64,000 bases of DNA. Origin: Erythrobacter litoralis. Its GTDB lineage: Bacteria > Pseudomonadota > Alphaproteobacteria > Sphingomonadales > Sphingomonadaceae. The stretch covers positions 541,001 to 605,000 of the forward strand of contig NZ_SOSI01000001.1 in the NCBI RefSeq assembly GCF_029760855.1, in the 5' to 3' direction. This document shows, one piece after another, positions 28,195 through 37,598 of this stretch. The notes beneath the pieces are model-generated. The model did no database searches, was not told the DNA's origin, and saw only the letters and a program-made list of their open reading frames with translations. A program made the position numbers and the translations under genes. Every line of letters begins with the position of its first letter. Within the stretch, counting starts at the first letter, position 1.

Positions 28195-29538
28195 ATGGTG
28201 CAGCAAGTCGAGATCGGCGGAGGCGCGCCTGCGTTTGCGACCAAAAGAAAGATGCGACGGCCGGGGGTTGTGCTGACCGCGCTTACTGTCGTCTACATCC
28301 TGAACTTTCTCGATCGGCAACTGCTCGGCATTCTGGCGAAGCCGATCCAGGACGAATTACAAATCACGGACGGCCAGCTCGGACTGATCGGCGGGTTGTA
28401 CTTCGCGATGTTCTACTGCTTCATCGCCATTCCGGTAGGCTGGTTGGCCGACCGTACGAACCGCGTCGGCGTCCTGTCGATCGCATGCGGTATCTGGAGC
28501 GCTGCGACGATCGCCTGCGGACTTGCCCGCACCTATCCGCAATTGGTCGTTGCACGAATGGCGGTGGGCTTCGGAGAGGCAGGCGGGGTTCCACCGTCTT
28601 ACGCGCTCATCACCGATACTTTTCCGGCCGGGAAGCGGGGTTTCGCGTTCGGAATATTCAATCTCGGGCCTCCGATAGGGGCGGCGCTGGGCATCGCGCT
28701 GGGTGCAACCATTGCTGCGGTATTCGACTGGCGCGACGCTTTCATCGCGATCGGCGTGGTGGGTCTTATAACGGCTACGGCGCTTCCCTTTCTCATTCCC
28801 GAGCCGAAGCGAGGTGCGACGGATGAGATGGATGTCGACAGCAAACCGGAAGCCGCACCGTTCTGGACGACCGTCCGCGCATTCTTCGCCAATCCCGTCC
28901 TGACTTTGGCTGCGCTTGGAAGCGGAGCGACTCAATTCGTTACCTATGGGCTCGGCAATTTCGCGGTGTTGTTCCTCATGCGCGAGAAGGGGATGACGCT
29001 GTCCGAGATCGCATTCTGGTACGCTTTGGCGATAATCGTCGGAATGGGCGGCGGCATGATCGCATCGGGCAAGCTGATCGACCGGTTGAGCAGGCGATCC
29101 CGCACGACGTTCGCCACCGCGCCCGCTGCCTCGCTCGCCGTCGCAGCGCCTTTCTATCTCGGTTTCGTCTGGGCACCGTCATGGGAACTTGCCCTCGGTC
29201 TCCTCACCATCGTGATGTTCTTCAATTATTTCTATCTCTCCTGTTCCATTACGCTGGTGCAGGAAGAGGTCTCGCCCAACCAGCGGGTTCTTGCAGGAGC
29301 GCTCCTCCTGCTGGTGATGAATTTCATCGGTCTGGGTCTGGGGCCGACGTGGGTCGGAGCGGCCAGCGACTGGTTCGCAGCAAGGGGCAGCATCGCCAAT
29401 TCCCTGCAACTCGCTTTGTACACGCTGACGCCGTTCTACGCGATCGCCATCGCCCTTTTCGTGATGCTCGCAAGAGCGATCCGATCAGCAGATATGCGAC
29501 TTCATAAAAACACTCTCGCACATGAGAGTGAAGGTTGA
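28195..29538 (+). CDS. MFS transporter (spinster-like)
   Basis: 447 residues, about twelve membrane helices. The MFS loop motif is present as GWLADRTNRVGVLSIACGIWS after helix 2, and FLDRQLLGILAKPIQDELQITDGQLGLIGGLYF is the start typical of spinster-type transporters found beside TonB receptors in sphingomonads. VGFGEAGGVPPSYALITDTFPAGKRG is the helix 4-5 signature. It should move a small organic acid or ester-derived product across the inner membrane. Divergent from TetR; the TBDR follows 72 bp later. Confidence 0.88.
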   Translation: MVQQVEIGGGAPAFATKRKMRRPGVVLTALTVVYILNFLDRQLLGILAKPIQDELQITDGQLGLIGGLYFAMFYCFIAIPVGWLADRTNRVGVLSIACGIWSAATIACGLARTYPQLVVARMAVGFGEAGGVPPSYALITDTFPAGKRGFAFGIFNLGPPIGAALGIALGATIAAVFDWRDAFIAIGVVGLITATALPFLIPEPKRGATDEMDVDSKPEAAPFWTTVRAFFANPVLTLAALGSGATQFVTYGLGNFAVLFLMREKGMTLSEIAFWYALAIIVGMGGGMIASGKLIDRLSRRSRTTFATAPAASLAVAAPFYLGFVWAPSWELALGLLTIVMFFNYFYLSCSITLVQEEVSPNQRVLAGALLLLVMNFIGLGLGPTWVGAASDWFAARGSIANSLQLALYTLTPFYAIAIALFVMLARAIRSADMRLHKNTLAHESEG

Positions 29539-29540
29539 CA
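29519..29540 (+). promoter_or_regulatory. Putative operator/-35 region before the TBDR gene
   Basis: Matches the site at 28124-28145 in 17 of 22 bases and also ends in TTGACA (29535-29540). It overlaps a perfect inverted repeat CACTCTC-GCACAT-GAGAGTG at 29511-29530 in the last codons of the MFS gene. This suggests that the TBDR operon has its own promoter under the same regulator. Confidence 0.45.
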
Positions 29541-29610
29541 CACCAGTGAATTAGTAGTTTCTGTGCATGGATCGACGCCGGAGATGCGTCGCGATTCGGG
29601 GAGAGAAAGT

Positions 29611-31923
29611 ATGAAGAGCAGCCTGCTCGTTTCAGTTGCTGCCGTGGCCGTTCTGTGGAGCGGAACCGCGACTGCACAGTCCCAAACCGCCAGCACGAGG
29701 GCGCCCGACGATTCCCAGCAGGAAGATGTGATCGAGGACATTTCGCCGGCTGCCGAAGCCGTCGACGAAGACTCCGTCATCATTGTTACCGCGACCCGAC
29801 GCGAAGAGCGCCTGCAGGACGTTCCGTTGTCGATCACCGCGTTCCAGCAGGAAGCGATGAGCGAGAAGGGTCAGGTCGGATACGAAGATCTGGCACGTGA
29901 AACACCGGGCGTGGTGGTCAACAAGCCCACGGCCAATTTCAATAACTTTACCGCCCGCGGCATCGCCACGAACGGGTATGGCGCCAACCTTGCCAGCAAT
30001 GTCGCCATCTACATCGACGAGCTACCGATCTCGGCGAACGGCAACTCGACCATTCTTGACCCCTCGCTGTTCGATGTCGAGCGCGTCGAGTTCCTCCGCG
30101 GTCCGCAGGGCACCCTGTTCGGTGCGAACTCGTTGGCAGGTGCGATGCGCATTATCACGAATGCGCCCGATCCGGACCGGTTCGAAGCTTCGGCTCTGGT
30201 CGATTTTGGCCTGACCGACGACGATGCTTTCCGCCAGCGCTATAACGGTATGGTCAACATTCCGATCGTCGATGGTCGGCTGGCTTTCCGCGGGGTCGGT
30301 TTCTATCGCCACGAGGAAGGCTGGGTCGACAATGTCGGAACGGGCATCGACAACGCGAATACGCTGAAATCCTATGGCGGACGCGCTTCCCTTCTCGGTG
30401 AACCCTTCGACGGCGTTACCGTTCGTGCGACCCTGATCCACGAGAACAGCAAGCCGGAAGATTCCGGGCTCACCAATCCGCTGCTCGGAACCTATGTCCG
30501 GCGTTCCGACCGACCGGACCGGTTCTGGGCGAAGCTGACCAGCGCGAACCTAACGGTGGATGCCGATCTCGGCTTCGCCAATCTCACGAGCTCGTCGACC
30601 TACGCCACGTTCGATCAGCTTTTCGTGGTCGATCTCGCCGGGACGTTCGCGCAGGCGTTCCCGTTCGCGCTTGATGCCTTCGCCTATGACGATATCTTCG
30701 TTCAGGAAACGCGACTGGCATCGCAGGGCGGCGGCAATTTCGACTGGCTGATTGGCGGGTTCTATTACGACAAGCGACGCGACGTCGATTACAACTACCG
30801 CTCGCGGCAGGAATTCCTCGATGCGCACGGGCTTACTGGTCTGCCGGGCGAGGTGTACAATCAGTTCGGCGTCCATATCAATTCGAGCGAGCTCGCTGGA
30901 TTCGGCGAATTGACCTACCGGTTCTCCGATGCATTCTGGGTCACCGGTGGCGTACGCTATACCTCCAACGAAACACAGGGCTTTACCGAGGAGGGCGGCT
31001 ACAACAGCAATTATCTGGTCGCAGGCATCGTTGGGTTGAGCGATATCCCTTTAACGGTGACGCCAATCCCGGAAGCGGAAGGGCGCAAGCTGACGGATGG
31101 TCAGTGGTCCTACAAAGCCAGCGTATCCTTCAAGCCGGTCGAGAGTACCACTGCCTATGCTACGATCTCCACCGGATTCCGCAGCCCGGTCGTCAACGCG
31201 AATGCCGGACGGGTCAGCGTCGTCAATCCAAACGATCTGGTCATCCCCCCAGGCGCCGAATCCGACGATCTGACCAATTACGAGATCGGTGTGAAGGGCA
31301 GTTGGCTTGACGGTAAACTGTCCGCCGCGATAGCCGCCTATTATATCGACTGGAAGAACATCCAGGTGCAGGTCAACCGCACCTCCGACCAATTACAGTT
31401 CGCGACGAATATTGGTGCGGCGGTCAGCAAGGGTATCGAATTCGAACTGGCAGTTCGTCCGATGCCGGGCCTCAGCCTGCTCGCCAATGGTTCGATAAAT
31501 GATGCAAAGATTACCGAGCTGACGGAGCAGGAAGCGGCCATTTCTGGCGCATTGGAGGGCCTGCAACTGTCGGGGCCGGACTTCCAGGGGTCGGCTACAG
31601 CACGATACGATTTTCCGATCGGCGACGATACCGATGCCTTCGTGTCCGGCACGATCCAGCATGTCGGAAGCTTCCCGGGTCTGTTTCCAAATCTGCCAGG
31701 TAATCCCGCTGTCCGTAATCCGGTTTTCGACTTTACTGACTCCTACGAAGTGGTGAACCTGCTTGCCGGAGTGGAGCTCGGCGCGGCGAAGATAACCGCC
31801 TACGTCGAGAATCTGCTCGATGCCGACGACATCACCTACGTCCATCCCGAATCATTCTTCGACAGCCGTTACGCCCGCCTGCGTCCGCGCACATTCGGTG
31901 TGCGCATCGGCTACGATTTCTAG
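29611..31923 (+). CDS. TonB-dependent receptor
   Basis: 770 residues from ATG 29611 behind GGGAGAG; signal peptide MKSSLLVSVAAVAVLWSGTATAQ. TonB box SVIIVTATRREERLQDVPLSI, plug with DLARETPGVVVNKPTANFNNFTARGIATNG, VAIYIDELPIS and VERVEFLRGPQGTLFGANSLAGAMRIIT, then the barrel, ending RPRTFGVRIGYDF with terminal Phe. The DVPLSITAF and FLRGPQGTLFG motifs are those of the large sphingomonad receptor group that takes up hydrophobic or carbohydrate compounds rather than iron. It heads the esterase/acyl-CoA synthetase genes (7-bp gap to the esterase). Confidence 0.9.
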   Translation: MKSSLLVSVAAVAVLWSGTATAQSQTASTRAPDDSQQEDVIEDISPAAEAVDEDSVIIVTATRREERLQDVPLSITAFQQEAMSEKGQVGYEDLARETPGVVVNKPTANFNNFTARGIATNGYGANLASNVAIYIDELPISANGNSTILDPSLFDVERVEFLRGPQGTLFGANSLAGAMRIITNAPDPDRFEASALVDFGLTDDDAFRQRYNGMVNIPIVDGRLAFRGVGFYRHEEGWVDNVGTGIDNANTLKSYGGRASLLGEPFDGVTVRATLIHENSKPEDSGLTNPLLGTYVRRSDRPDRFWAKLTSANLTVDADLGFANLTSSSTYATFDQLFVVDLAGTFAQAFPFALDAFAYDDIFVQETRLASQGGGNFDWLIGGFYYDKRRDVDYNYRSRQEFLDAHGLTGLPGEVYNQFGVHINSSELAGFGELTYRFSDAFWVTGGVRYTSNETQGFTEEGGYNSNYLVAGIVGLSDIPLTVTPIPEAEGRKLTDGQWSYKASVSFKPVESTTAYATISTGFRSPVVNANAGRVSVVNPNDLVIPPGAESDDLTNYEIGVKGSWLDGKLSAAIAAYYIDWKNIQVQVNRTSDQLQFATNIGAAVSKGIEFELAVRPMPGLSLLANGSINDAKITELTEQEAAISGALEGLQLSGPDFQGSATARYDFPIGDDTDAFVSGTIQHVGSFPGLFPNLPGNPAVRNPVFDFTDSYEVVNLLAGVELGAAKITAYVENLLDADDITYVHPESFFDSRYARLRPRTFGVRIGYDF

Positions 31924-31930
31924 GCTCGAC

Positions 31931-33586
31931 ATGACGATCCTGAAAGCCAGCCTGCTAACAGCTGCACTAGTGGCGGTGACAGGGTGCGCAAGCCTCCCGT
32001 CACCTTCACCGAACGGACCGCTCGCCGAAGCGCCCGCTGGAGCGTTCCGCGGAATACGCGATGGCGGCGTGCGTATCTGGCGCGGCATTCGCTATGCCGA
32101 GGCACCGACCGGCGACCTGCGCTGGAAGCCGCCTGTCGCGATGGCAGATGCGATCGGGGAGGTAACGGCGACGCAATTCGGCGATGCCTGCGTCCAGCCG
32201 GAGGCCCGCGCCGACCTTACGAAGATCTACTTCGACGATCCCGGGCCGCTGAGCGAGGATTGCCTGTCGCTCAATGTCTGGTCTCAAGAAGGGATTGGCA
32301 ATGCACCGGTCCTCGTCTGGATCCACGGCGGTGCGCTGGTCAGCGGATCGAGCAGTCTTGGCATGTACAACGGCGCGCACCTTGCGCGAAAGGGCGCGGT
32401 CGTCGTCTCGATCAACTACCGGCTCGGCGTTCTCGGCTTCCTAGCCCATCCTGCGCTGAGCGCGGAATCGCCCGATGGGGTCTCAGGTAATTACGGCTTG
32501 CTCGATCAAGTGGCGGCGTTGCGTTGGGTGCAGCGGAACATTGCCGCATTCGGCGGCGATCCCGGGAACGTAACGATCGCTGGGGAATCGGCCGGTGGGC
32601 TGAGTGTCATGTATCTTTTGGCTTCACCCGAAGCGCGTGGCTTGTTCGACAAGGCGATCGCCCAAAGCGCCTACATGGTCTCGGTGCCGGGTTTAAGCGA
32701 GACACTGAACGGTCAACCGCCAGCGGAGGCGGTCGGTATGGCCGTGCAGCAGGCGGTCGGCGCGGCAGATCTAAGGGCTATGCGGATATTGCCGGCGGAG
32801 GAACTGGTGGCGAACGCGCCTTCTGCAGGTTTTTATCCGCAGGCTACCGTGGACGGGAACGTCCTGCCGCATCAGATCACCGACATTTTCGATGAAGGAC
32901 AGCAGGCCGCCGTGCCGTTGCTGGTCGGTTTCAACGATGGCGAGACTCGGTCGCTGCGTAGCCTCGTTCCGCCCGTTCCCAAAAGCACGGACGAATACGA
33001 GAACGCGATCGAACGCGTATACGGCAGTGAGGCGACACGCTTTCTAAAGCTGTACCCAGCCTCGGACCTGCAAGAAAGCATTCTCGCTGCGCCTCGGGAT
33101 GCCTTGTACGGATGGACTGCGCAGCGCATGGCAGAGGCACAGCGGCGGGTGGGTTCGACTGCCTATTTCTACCTGTTCGACCATGGCTATCCCGCAGCGG
33201 ATCAAGCCGGCTTGCACGCCTTTCACGCATCTGAAATTCCTTACATGTTCGGGACTATTCACGAAACCGCGCCTGCTTGGCCCGCCATCCCGCAAACGGC
33301 TGATGAGCGCGCGTTTTCCGACGCCATGATGTCGTACTGGCTCTCCTTCGCCCGCACGGGCATCCCGCGTGCGGAAGGAGGACCTGACTGGCCAACCTTC
33401 GATGAGAGCAAGCGATACATGCTGTTCGCCGATGTACCCGCCGTCGCGCGCGACCCCCTGGGCGATCGCTTCGCTCTCTATGAAGAAACGGTTTGTCGGC
33501 GACGCGCCGATGGGTCGGTCCCGTGGAACTGGAATGTCGGCATCGCTGCGCCGCCGATGAGCCCCGCGAAAGAGCAATGCCGATGA
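31931..33586 (+). CDS. Type B carboxylesterase, predicted lipoprotein
   Basis: 551 residues from ATG 31931. The signal ends in a lipobox (LVAVTGCAS), so it is probably anchored in a membrane leaflet. Fold markers: GIRYAEAPTGDLRW, EDCLSLNVW, VLVWIHGGALVSGSS (oxyanion hole), TIAGESAGGLSVMYLL (nucleophile Ser) and the catalytic His in LHAFHASEIPYMFG. It cleaves carboxylic esters in the periplasm or at the outer membrane. Seven bases after the TBDR and overlapping the acyl-CoA synthetase start, so it is clearly part of one operon. Confidence 0.88.
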   Translation: MTILKASLLTAALVAVTGCASLPSPSPNGPLAEAPAGAFRGIRDGGVRIWRGIRYAEAPTGDLRWKPPVAMADAIGEVTATQFGDACVQPEARADLTKIYFDDPGPLSEDCLSLNVWSQEGIGNAPVLVWIHGGALVSGSSSLGMYNGAHLARKGAVVVSINYRLGVLGFLAHPALSAESPDGVSGNYGLLDQVAALRWVQRNIAAFGGDPGNVTIAGESAGGLSVMYLLASPEARGLFDKAIAQSAYMVSVPGLSETLNGQPPAEAVGMAVQQAVGAADLRAMRILPAEELVANAPSAGFYPQATVDGNVLPHQITDIFDEGQQAAVPLLVGFNDGETRSLRSLVPPVPKSTDEYENAIERVYGSEATRFLKLYPASDLQESILAAPRDALYGWTAQRMAEAQRRVGSTAYFYLFDHGYPAADQAGLHAFHASEIPYMFGTIHETAPAWPAIPQTADERAFSDAMMSYWLSFARTGIPRAEGGPDWPTFDESKRYMLFADVPAVARDPLGDRFALYEETVCRRRADGSVPWNWNVGIAAPPMSPAKEQCR

Positions 33587-35151
33587 CTCCGGGAAGCCTG
33601 CAATCCTATGGCCTGACGGTCGACAAGTTCCTCGACCACGCAGCCAAATGGCATCCCAAGGCGGAAATCGTAACCGCGGGTGAGGACGGTGCTGTCGATC
33701 GCGCCGGGTATGAAGATGTGCGGGCCCGTTCGCAGGGTTTATCGGCTCGACTGGCGGAACTGGGTATTGGTTACGGCGATACGGTCGCGACGCTAGCATG
33801 GAACAGCCGTGCGCATGTCGAGACGTGGTTTGCGATCATGGGGATGGGGGCCGTCTGTCAGACGCTCAATCCCCGCCTCACTGCATCCGTGTCCGCCGCC
33901 ATGGTGCGCCAGGCGGGCGTACGCCTCTTGGTTGCAAGCGCGGACCTCGCCGACCTCGCCCGCAACATTGCGGAGGATGCGTCCGAAATAGAAGCGGTCC
34001 TCATCATCGATGGTGCGCAGGCGACCTTGCCCCCGTTCGAAGCTCTGGCCGATGCCAGGATTGATTGGGGCGATTTCGACGAACTATCGCCGTGCGGCCT
34101 GTGCTTTACTTCCGGTACGACAGGTGACCCCAAGGGCGTCACATACACGCATCGAGGCAATTACCTCCATACGTTACGCTTGTTGCAGGCCAACGTGGCA
34201 GCGATCTGCGCGAGCGATGCGGTGCTGGTCGCCGTTCCTATGTTTCACGCGAATGCATGGGGCTTGCCCTTCGCCGTACCTGCGGTGGGCGGCAAACTCG
34301 TGCTGCCGGGTAGGCACCTCGACGGGGAAAGTCTCGCGCGCCTGATCTGCTCGGAAGCCGTCACAATTGCAGTGGGCGTTCCCACCGTATGGTTGGCATT
34401 GTTCGATCATCTCGATGCGCATGCTCTCGAGATTCCGTCGCTCCGGCGCATTATGGTAGGCGGTGCGCCGATGCCCCAAGCATTGATGGAGAGGATTGAG
34501 AGACGCGGGATCGAAGTTCAGACGACGTGGGGCATGACCGAGCTTTCGCCACTCGGCACTGCAACGCCGCCTGGCGATAAAGATCGCAATCCGTTAACAG
34601 CAGGCCAACCGGCTTTCGGGGTGGATCTTCTCGTTACGGACGAGAACGGAGAGCCGCTCAAACGGCAGCGGGAAGCCGAAGGTCACTTGTGGGTTCGCGG
34701 CCCCTCTGTCGTGGATCGGTATTTCGGTCAGACGGAAAAGGCGACACGCGGCGGCTGGTTCGCAACGGGCGATCTTGCGCGCATCGACAGCGCCGGCAAC
34801 CTTACGCTGACCGGACGTTCGAAAGACCTCATCAAATCGGGCGGAGAATGGATCAATCCTGCGCAGATCGAGGCGGCAGTCACCGCACACCCCGATGTCG
34901 CGATGGCTGCCGTAATAGGACGCGAAGATCCCAAGTGGGGTGAACGCCCCATCCTGCTGATCGAACCGGTCGAAGGTCGTTCGCCGAGTGATGCGGACCT
35001 GCTGTCACGTATTCGCGAAACCTGTCCGAGCTGGTGGTTGCCGGACGAGATCATCGCGATGAACGCCGTTCCGCTCGCCGCGACAGGTAAGATCGACAAA
35101 TTGACACTACGCCGGGAATTTGGCCGGAAGCCCGTCGAGGTGGAGCGCTGA
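33583..35151 (+). CDS. Acyl-CoA synthetase (AMP-forming)
   Basis: 522 residues from ATG 33583, which overlaps the esterase stop (ATGA) with AAAGAG eight bases before; ATG 33577 is an alternative. Adenylation motifs: FTSGTTGDPKGVTYTHRG (P-loop), TWGMTELSPLG, GWFATGDLARID and LTGRSKDLIKSGGEWINP, with the catalytic Lys in LAATGKIDKLTLR. The sequence is of the medium/long-chain fatty acid type. It would activate the acid released by the neighbouring esterases to its CoA ester for beta-oxidation. Confidence 0.9.
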   Translation: MTPGSLQSYGLTVDKFLDHAAKWHPKAEIVTAGEDGAVDRAGYEDVRARSQGLSARLAELGIGYGDTVATLAWNSRAHVETWFAIMGMGAVCQTLNPRLTASVSAAMVRQAGVRLLVASADLADLARNIAEDASEIEAVLIIDGAQATLPPFEALADARIDWGDFDELSPCGLCFTSGTTGDPKGVTYTHRGNYLHTLRLLQANVAAICASDAVLVAVPMFHANAWGLPFAVPAVGGKLVLPGRHLDGESLARLICSEAVTIAVGVPTVWLALFDHLDAHALEIPSLRRIMVGGAPMPQALMERIERRGIEVQTTWGMTELSPLGTATPPGDKDRNPLTAGQPAFGVDLLVTDENGEPLKRQREAEGHLWVRGPSVVDRYFGQTEKATRGGWFATGDLARIDSAGNLTLTGRSKDLIKSGGEWINPAQIEAAVTAHPDVAMAAVIGREDPKWGERPILLIEPVEGRSPSDADLLSRIRETCPSWWLPDEIIAMNAVPLAATGKIDKLTLRREFGRKPVEVER

Positions 35152-35192
35152 AAAGACGACTATACAAAACACGAGCCCAAGGGAGAAGGGTC

Positions 35193-36149
35193 ATGATAGG
35201 TCTGTTCAAGAAGGTTTTGGCCGCAGCGGCTTTTACGTCGCTTATGGCTGCGACACCGATCGCACAGGCAGCAGCGCTGACAAAAGTCACCGGGTTCGGT
35301 TCCAATCCTGGCAACATCCTAATGTACGAGTATATTCCGGCGAACTTGACAGCCGGCCGCCCCCTCGTGGTCGTTCTTCACGGCTGTGCGCAGAAGGCGG
35401 CCGATATGGATAGCGAAACGGGTTGGACCAAGTGGGCCGATCAAATGGGCTTCGCGTTGCTTTTCCCGCAGCAGCAGAGCGCAAACAATAGCAGCAATTG
35501 CTGGAATTTTTTCGTCAGGGGCGACTATCAGCGCGGTGCCGGCGAACCGCTCTCGATCAAGCAGGGTATCGACCGGGCGGTCGCATTGCATGGGCTCGAC
35601 GAACGGCGGGTCTATATCACGGGGCTCAGTTCGGGCGCAGCCATGACCAACGTCATGCTGGCAACCTATCCGGATGTGTTCAAAGCCGGTGCGCCAGTCG
35701 CTGGGGTGCCGTTCAAATGTGCGACTACGGTCGGCTCATCGCTATTGTGCAACACAGGCACGGTGACCAAGACATCCGAGCAATGGGGCAATCTGGTACG
35801 CGGCGCGACGAACTGGTCCGGCCCATGGCCGCGCGTATCGATCTGGCATGGAACGAACGATCTCACCGTCAATATCGCCAACCTCCAAGAGACCATGGAG
35901 CAGTGGACGAACGTGCACGGTACGAACCAGGCAGCCGACACCACCGATACGGTAAGTGGCTACCCTCACAGGGTTTACCGGAACAGTAACGGAATGGCCG
36001 TAGTCGAGACCTTCACGATCAGCGGCATGGGTCACGGTCAGCCCGTCGATCCCGGAACCGGTACAATGCAATGCGGCGCGGCGACCGGATATAACCTCGA
36101 TGCTGGCATTTGCGCATCGTACAACATTGCGCGGTGGTTTGGTCTTTGA
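35193..36149 (+). CDS. PHB-depolymerase-family extracellular esterase
   Basis: 318 residues; AAGGGAGAAGG lies before the ATG and a signal peptide (VLAAAAFTSLMAATPIAQA) follows. The esterase_phb fold shows VVVLHGCAQKAADMD (oxyanion His-Gly-Cys), ITGLSSGAAMTNVMLATYPDVF (nucleophile), WHGTNDLTV (Asp) and SGMGHGQPV (His). Cys residues in NNSSNCWNFF, FKCATT and LLCNTG suggest disulfides in a secreted enzyme. Family members cut poly(3-hydroxybutyrate) or feruloyl/other polyesters. It closes the TBDR-esterase-ligase operon 41 bp after the synthetase gene. Confidence 0.85.
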   Translation: MIGLFKKVLAAAAFTSLMAATPIAQAAALTKVTGFGSNPGNILMYEYIPANLTAGRPLVVVLHGCAQKAADMDSETGWTKWADQMGFALLFPQQQSANNSSNCWNFFVRGDYQRGAGEPLSIKQGIDRAVALHGLDERRVYITGLSSGAAMTNVMLATYPDVFKAGAPVAGVPFKCATTVGSSLLCNTGTVTKTSEQWGNLVRGATNWSGPWPRVSIWHGTNDLTVNIANLQETMEQWTNVHGTNQAADTTDTVSGYPHRVYRNSNGMAVVETFTISGMGHGQPVDPGTGTMQCGAATGYNLDAGICASYNIARWFGL

Positions 36150-36392
36150 AGCGCACATAATTGTAATTGCGTCTCTGGCGAGTAGGTCGCCATTGAATTG
36201 ATTGCGGATGATTGGGCGAGCGAAGGCCGGTTTGCTTAACACCTAGATAGAAGCAATCAGCCTGCCTCAAGCCCAATTAGAGACCGGCTGCAAAGCGCCC
36301 CATATTAGCCGTTCCAGCTAATGAATGAAGTACTCGAAAGCGGACACTCGATGAACGACTACGTCAATCCCCCTCAAATTTTTCAACCAAAT

Positions 36393-37076
36393 TTAGCCGA
36401 TCTGTTCCGGCAGATCGAACAATGTCATGAAGCGGCGGGCAGCCTCGCGGTTGCCCGTCATCTCCACGCCTACGTCCAACGCTGGCATTCCTAGATAGAC
36501 CATCGCGGCGAGCGGCGAAGCCTCGGGGGCGCTGAACACCGCATCGGTATCGACTGGTTCTTCGCGCTTTACGGTGAACGCCCTGTCGGCAACTGTGCCG
36601 GTGAAGACCGCATCGGGGAAGCGGAAGCCGAAGCGTGCATGCCAGTGGCCTGCCTTGGCTGCATCAAACATGGTGCGGAGCGACAGCATAAAGCTGACGG
36701 GGGACAGAGGCAGTGTTGGATCATGCGCTTCCGACATCGCGGCCCATCGCCCAAGCTCCTGAATCAGGGGCTCGGCTCGGTAACCCCAGGGCGTCAACTC
36801 GTAGACTTGCGCGGCAGCGGGCGGTGGCAGCTTGCGGCGCGCCAGCACGCCCGCATCCGCAAGGCCGGCCAACCGCTCTGTCAGCACCTTGGCCGAGATG
36901 CCGGGCAGGCTGGTCCGCAGATCGGAAAAGCGGCGCGGTCCGAACATCAGTTCGCGAATGATTAGAAGTGCCCAACGCTCCCCGACAAGCTCCATTGCGA
37001 AGGCGGTTCCACAGGCATCGCTATACCATTTGCCATGTTTCGCCTTAGTCGGTTTTGTTACTTCTCGTAAGTCCAT
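36393..37076 (-). CDS. HxlR-family transcriptional regulator with SCP2-like C-terminus
   Basis: 227 residues. The HxlR winged helix spans CGTAFAMELVGERWALLIIRELMFGPRRFSDLRTSLPGISAKVLTERLAGLADAGVLARRKLPPPAAAQVYELTPWG. The last ~90 residues (FRFPDAVFTGTVADRAFTVKREEPVDTDAVFSAPEASPLAAMVY) look like a sterol-carrier-type ligand pocket common in long HxlR proteins. Divergent from the VOC/DUF1428/GST cluster across 80 bp, so probably its repressor or activator, as is usual for such pairs. Confidence 0.88.
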   Translation of the reverse strand: MDLREVTKPTKAKHGKWYSDACGTAFAMELVGERWALLIIRELMFGPRRFSDLRTSLPGISAKVLTERLAGLADAGVLARRKLPPPAAAQVYELTPWGYRAEPLIQELGRWAAMSEAHDPTLPLSPVSFMLSLRTMFDAAKAGHWHARFGFRFPDAVFTGTVADRAFTVKREEPVDTDAVFSAPEASPLAAMVYLGMPALDVGVEMTGNREAARRFMTLFDLPEQIG

Positions 37077-37156
37077 TGTTGCTTTATGTAACTTATTAGG
37101 GCAGCTTTAACAAGAGTCGAGTCGCAGACCTGGCCCAGATCCTTGAAAGGATGCTA

Positions 37157-37570
37157 ATGACCAAGATGATCTTCGTGAACTTGCCCGTTGGTAATGTACT
37201 GCAATCGACCGCCTTCTACGAGGCTTTGGGCTTCGAGAAGAATGATGCCTTCTCCAACGAACAGGCAAGCGCGATGGTCTGGTCCGATGCAATCAGCGTG
37301 ATGCTGCTGGATTATGCGTTCTATGCCACATTCACCGACAAGCCGATCGCCGACACTCGCGCAACAAGCGCCGTGCTCAATTGCCTGTCGTTCGACGACA
37401 AGCGGGCTGTCGACGCCTTCCACGCTGCGGCAAAAAACTCGGGCGGCAGCGAACCCCGCGCCATCAAGGATCAAGGCTTCTTGTACGGCGGTGCCATTGA
37501 GGATCCCGACGGTCACACTTGGGAAACGATGTGGATGGACAAGGACTGGGCCCCGCCTGCAGCCGACTGA
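37157..37570 (+). CDS. VOC-superfamily (glyoxalase/bleomycin-resistance-like) protein
   Basis: 137 residues from ATG 37157 (GAAAGG six bases before; ATG 37151 lies too close to it). One vicinal-oxygen-chelate domain pair: KMIFVNLPVGNVLQSTAFYEALGFEKND and GGAIEDPDGHTWETMWMD. The Glu in HTWETMW and the N-terminal Asn/Val strand sit at the metal-ligand places of the family. Substrate unknown; first gene of a detoxification-like cluster. Confidence 0.8.
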   Translation: MTKMIFVNLPVGNVLQSTAFYEALGFEKNDAFSNEQASAMVWSDAISVMLLDYAFYATFTDKPIADTRATSAVLNCLSFDDKRAVDAFHAAAKNSGGSEPRAIKDQGFLYGGAIEDPDGHTWETMWMDKDWAPPAAD

Positions 37571-37598
37571 ACAAGAACTCAAAAGGGGAGATACACCG

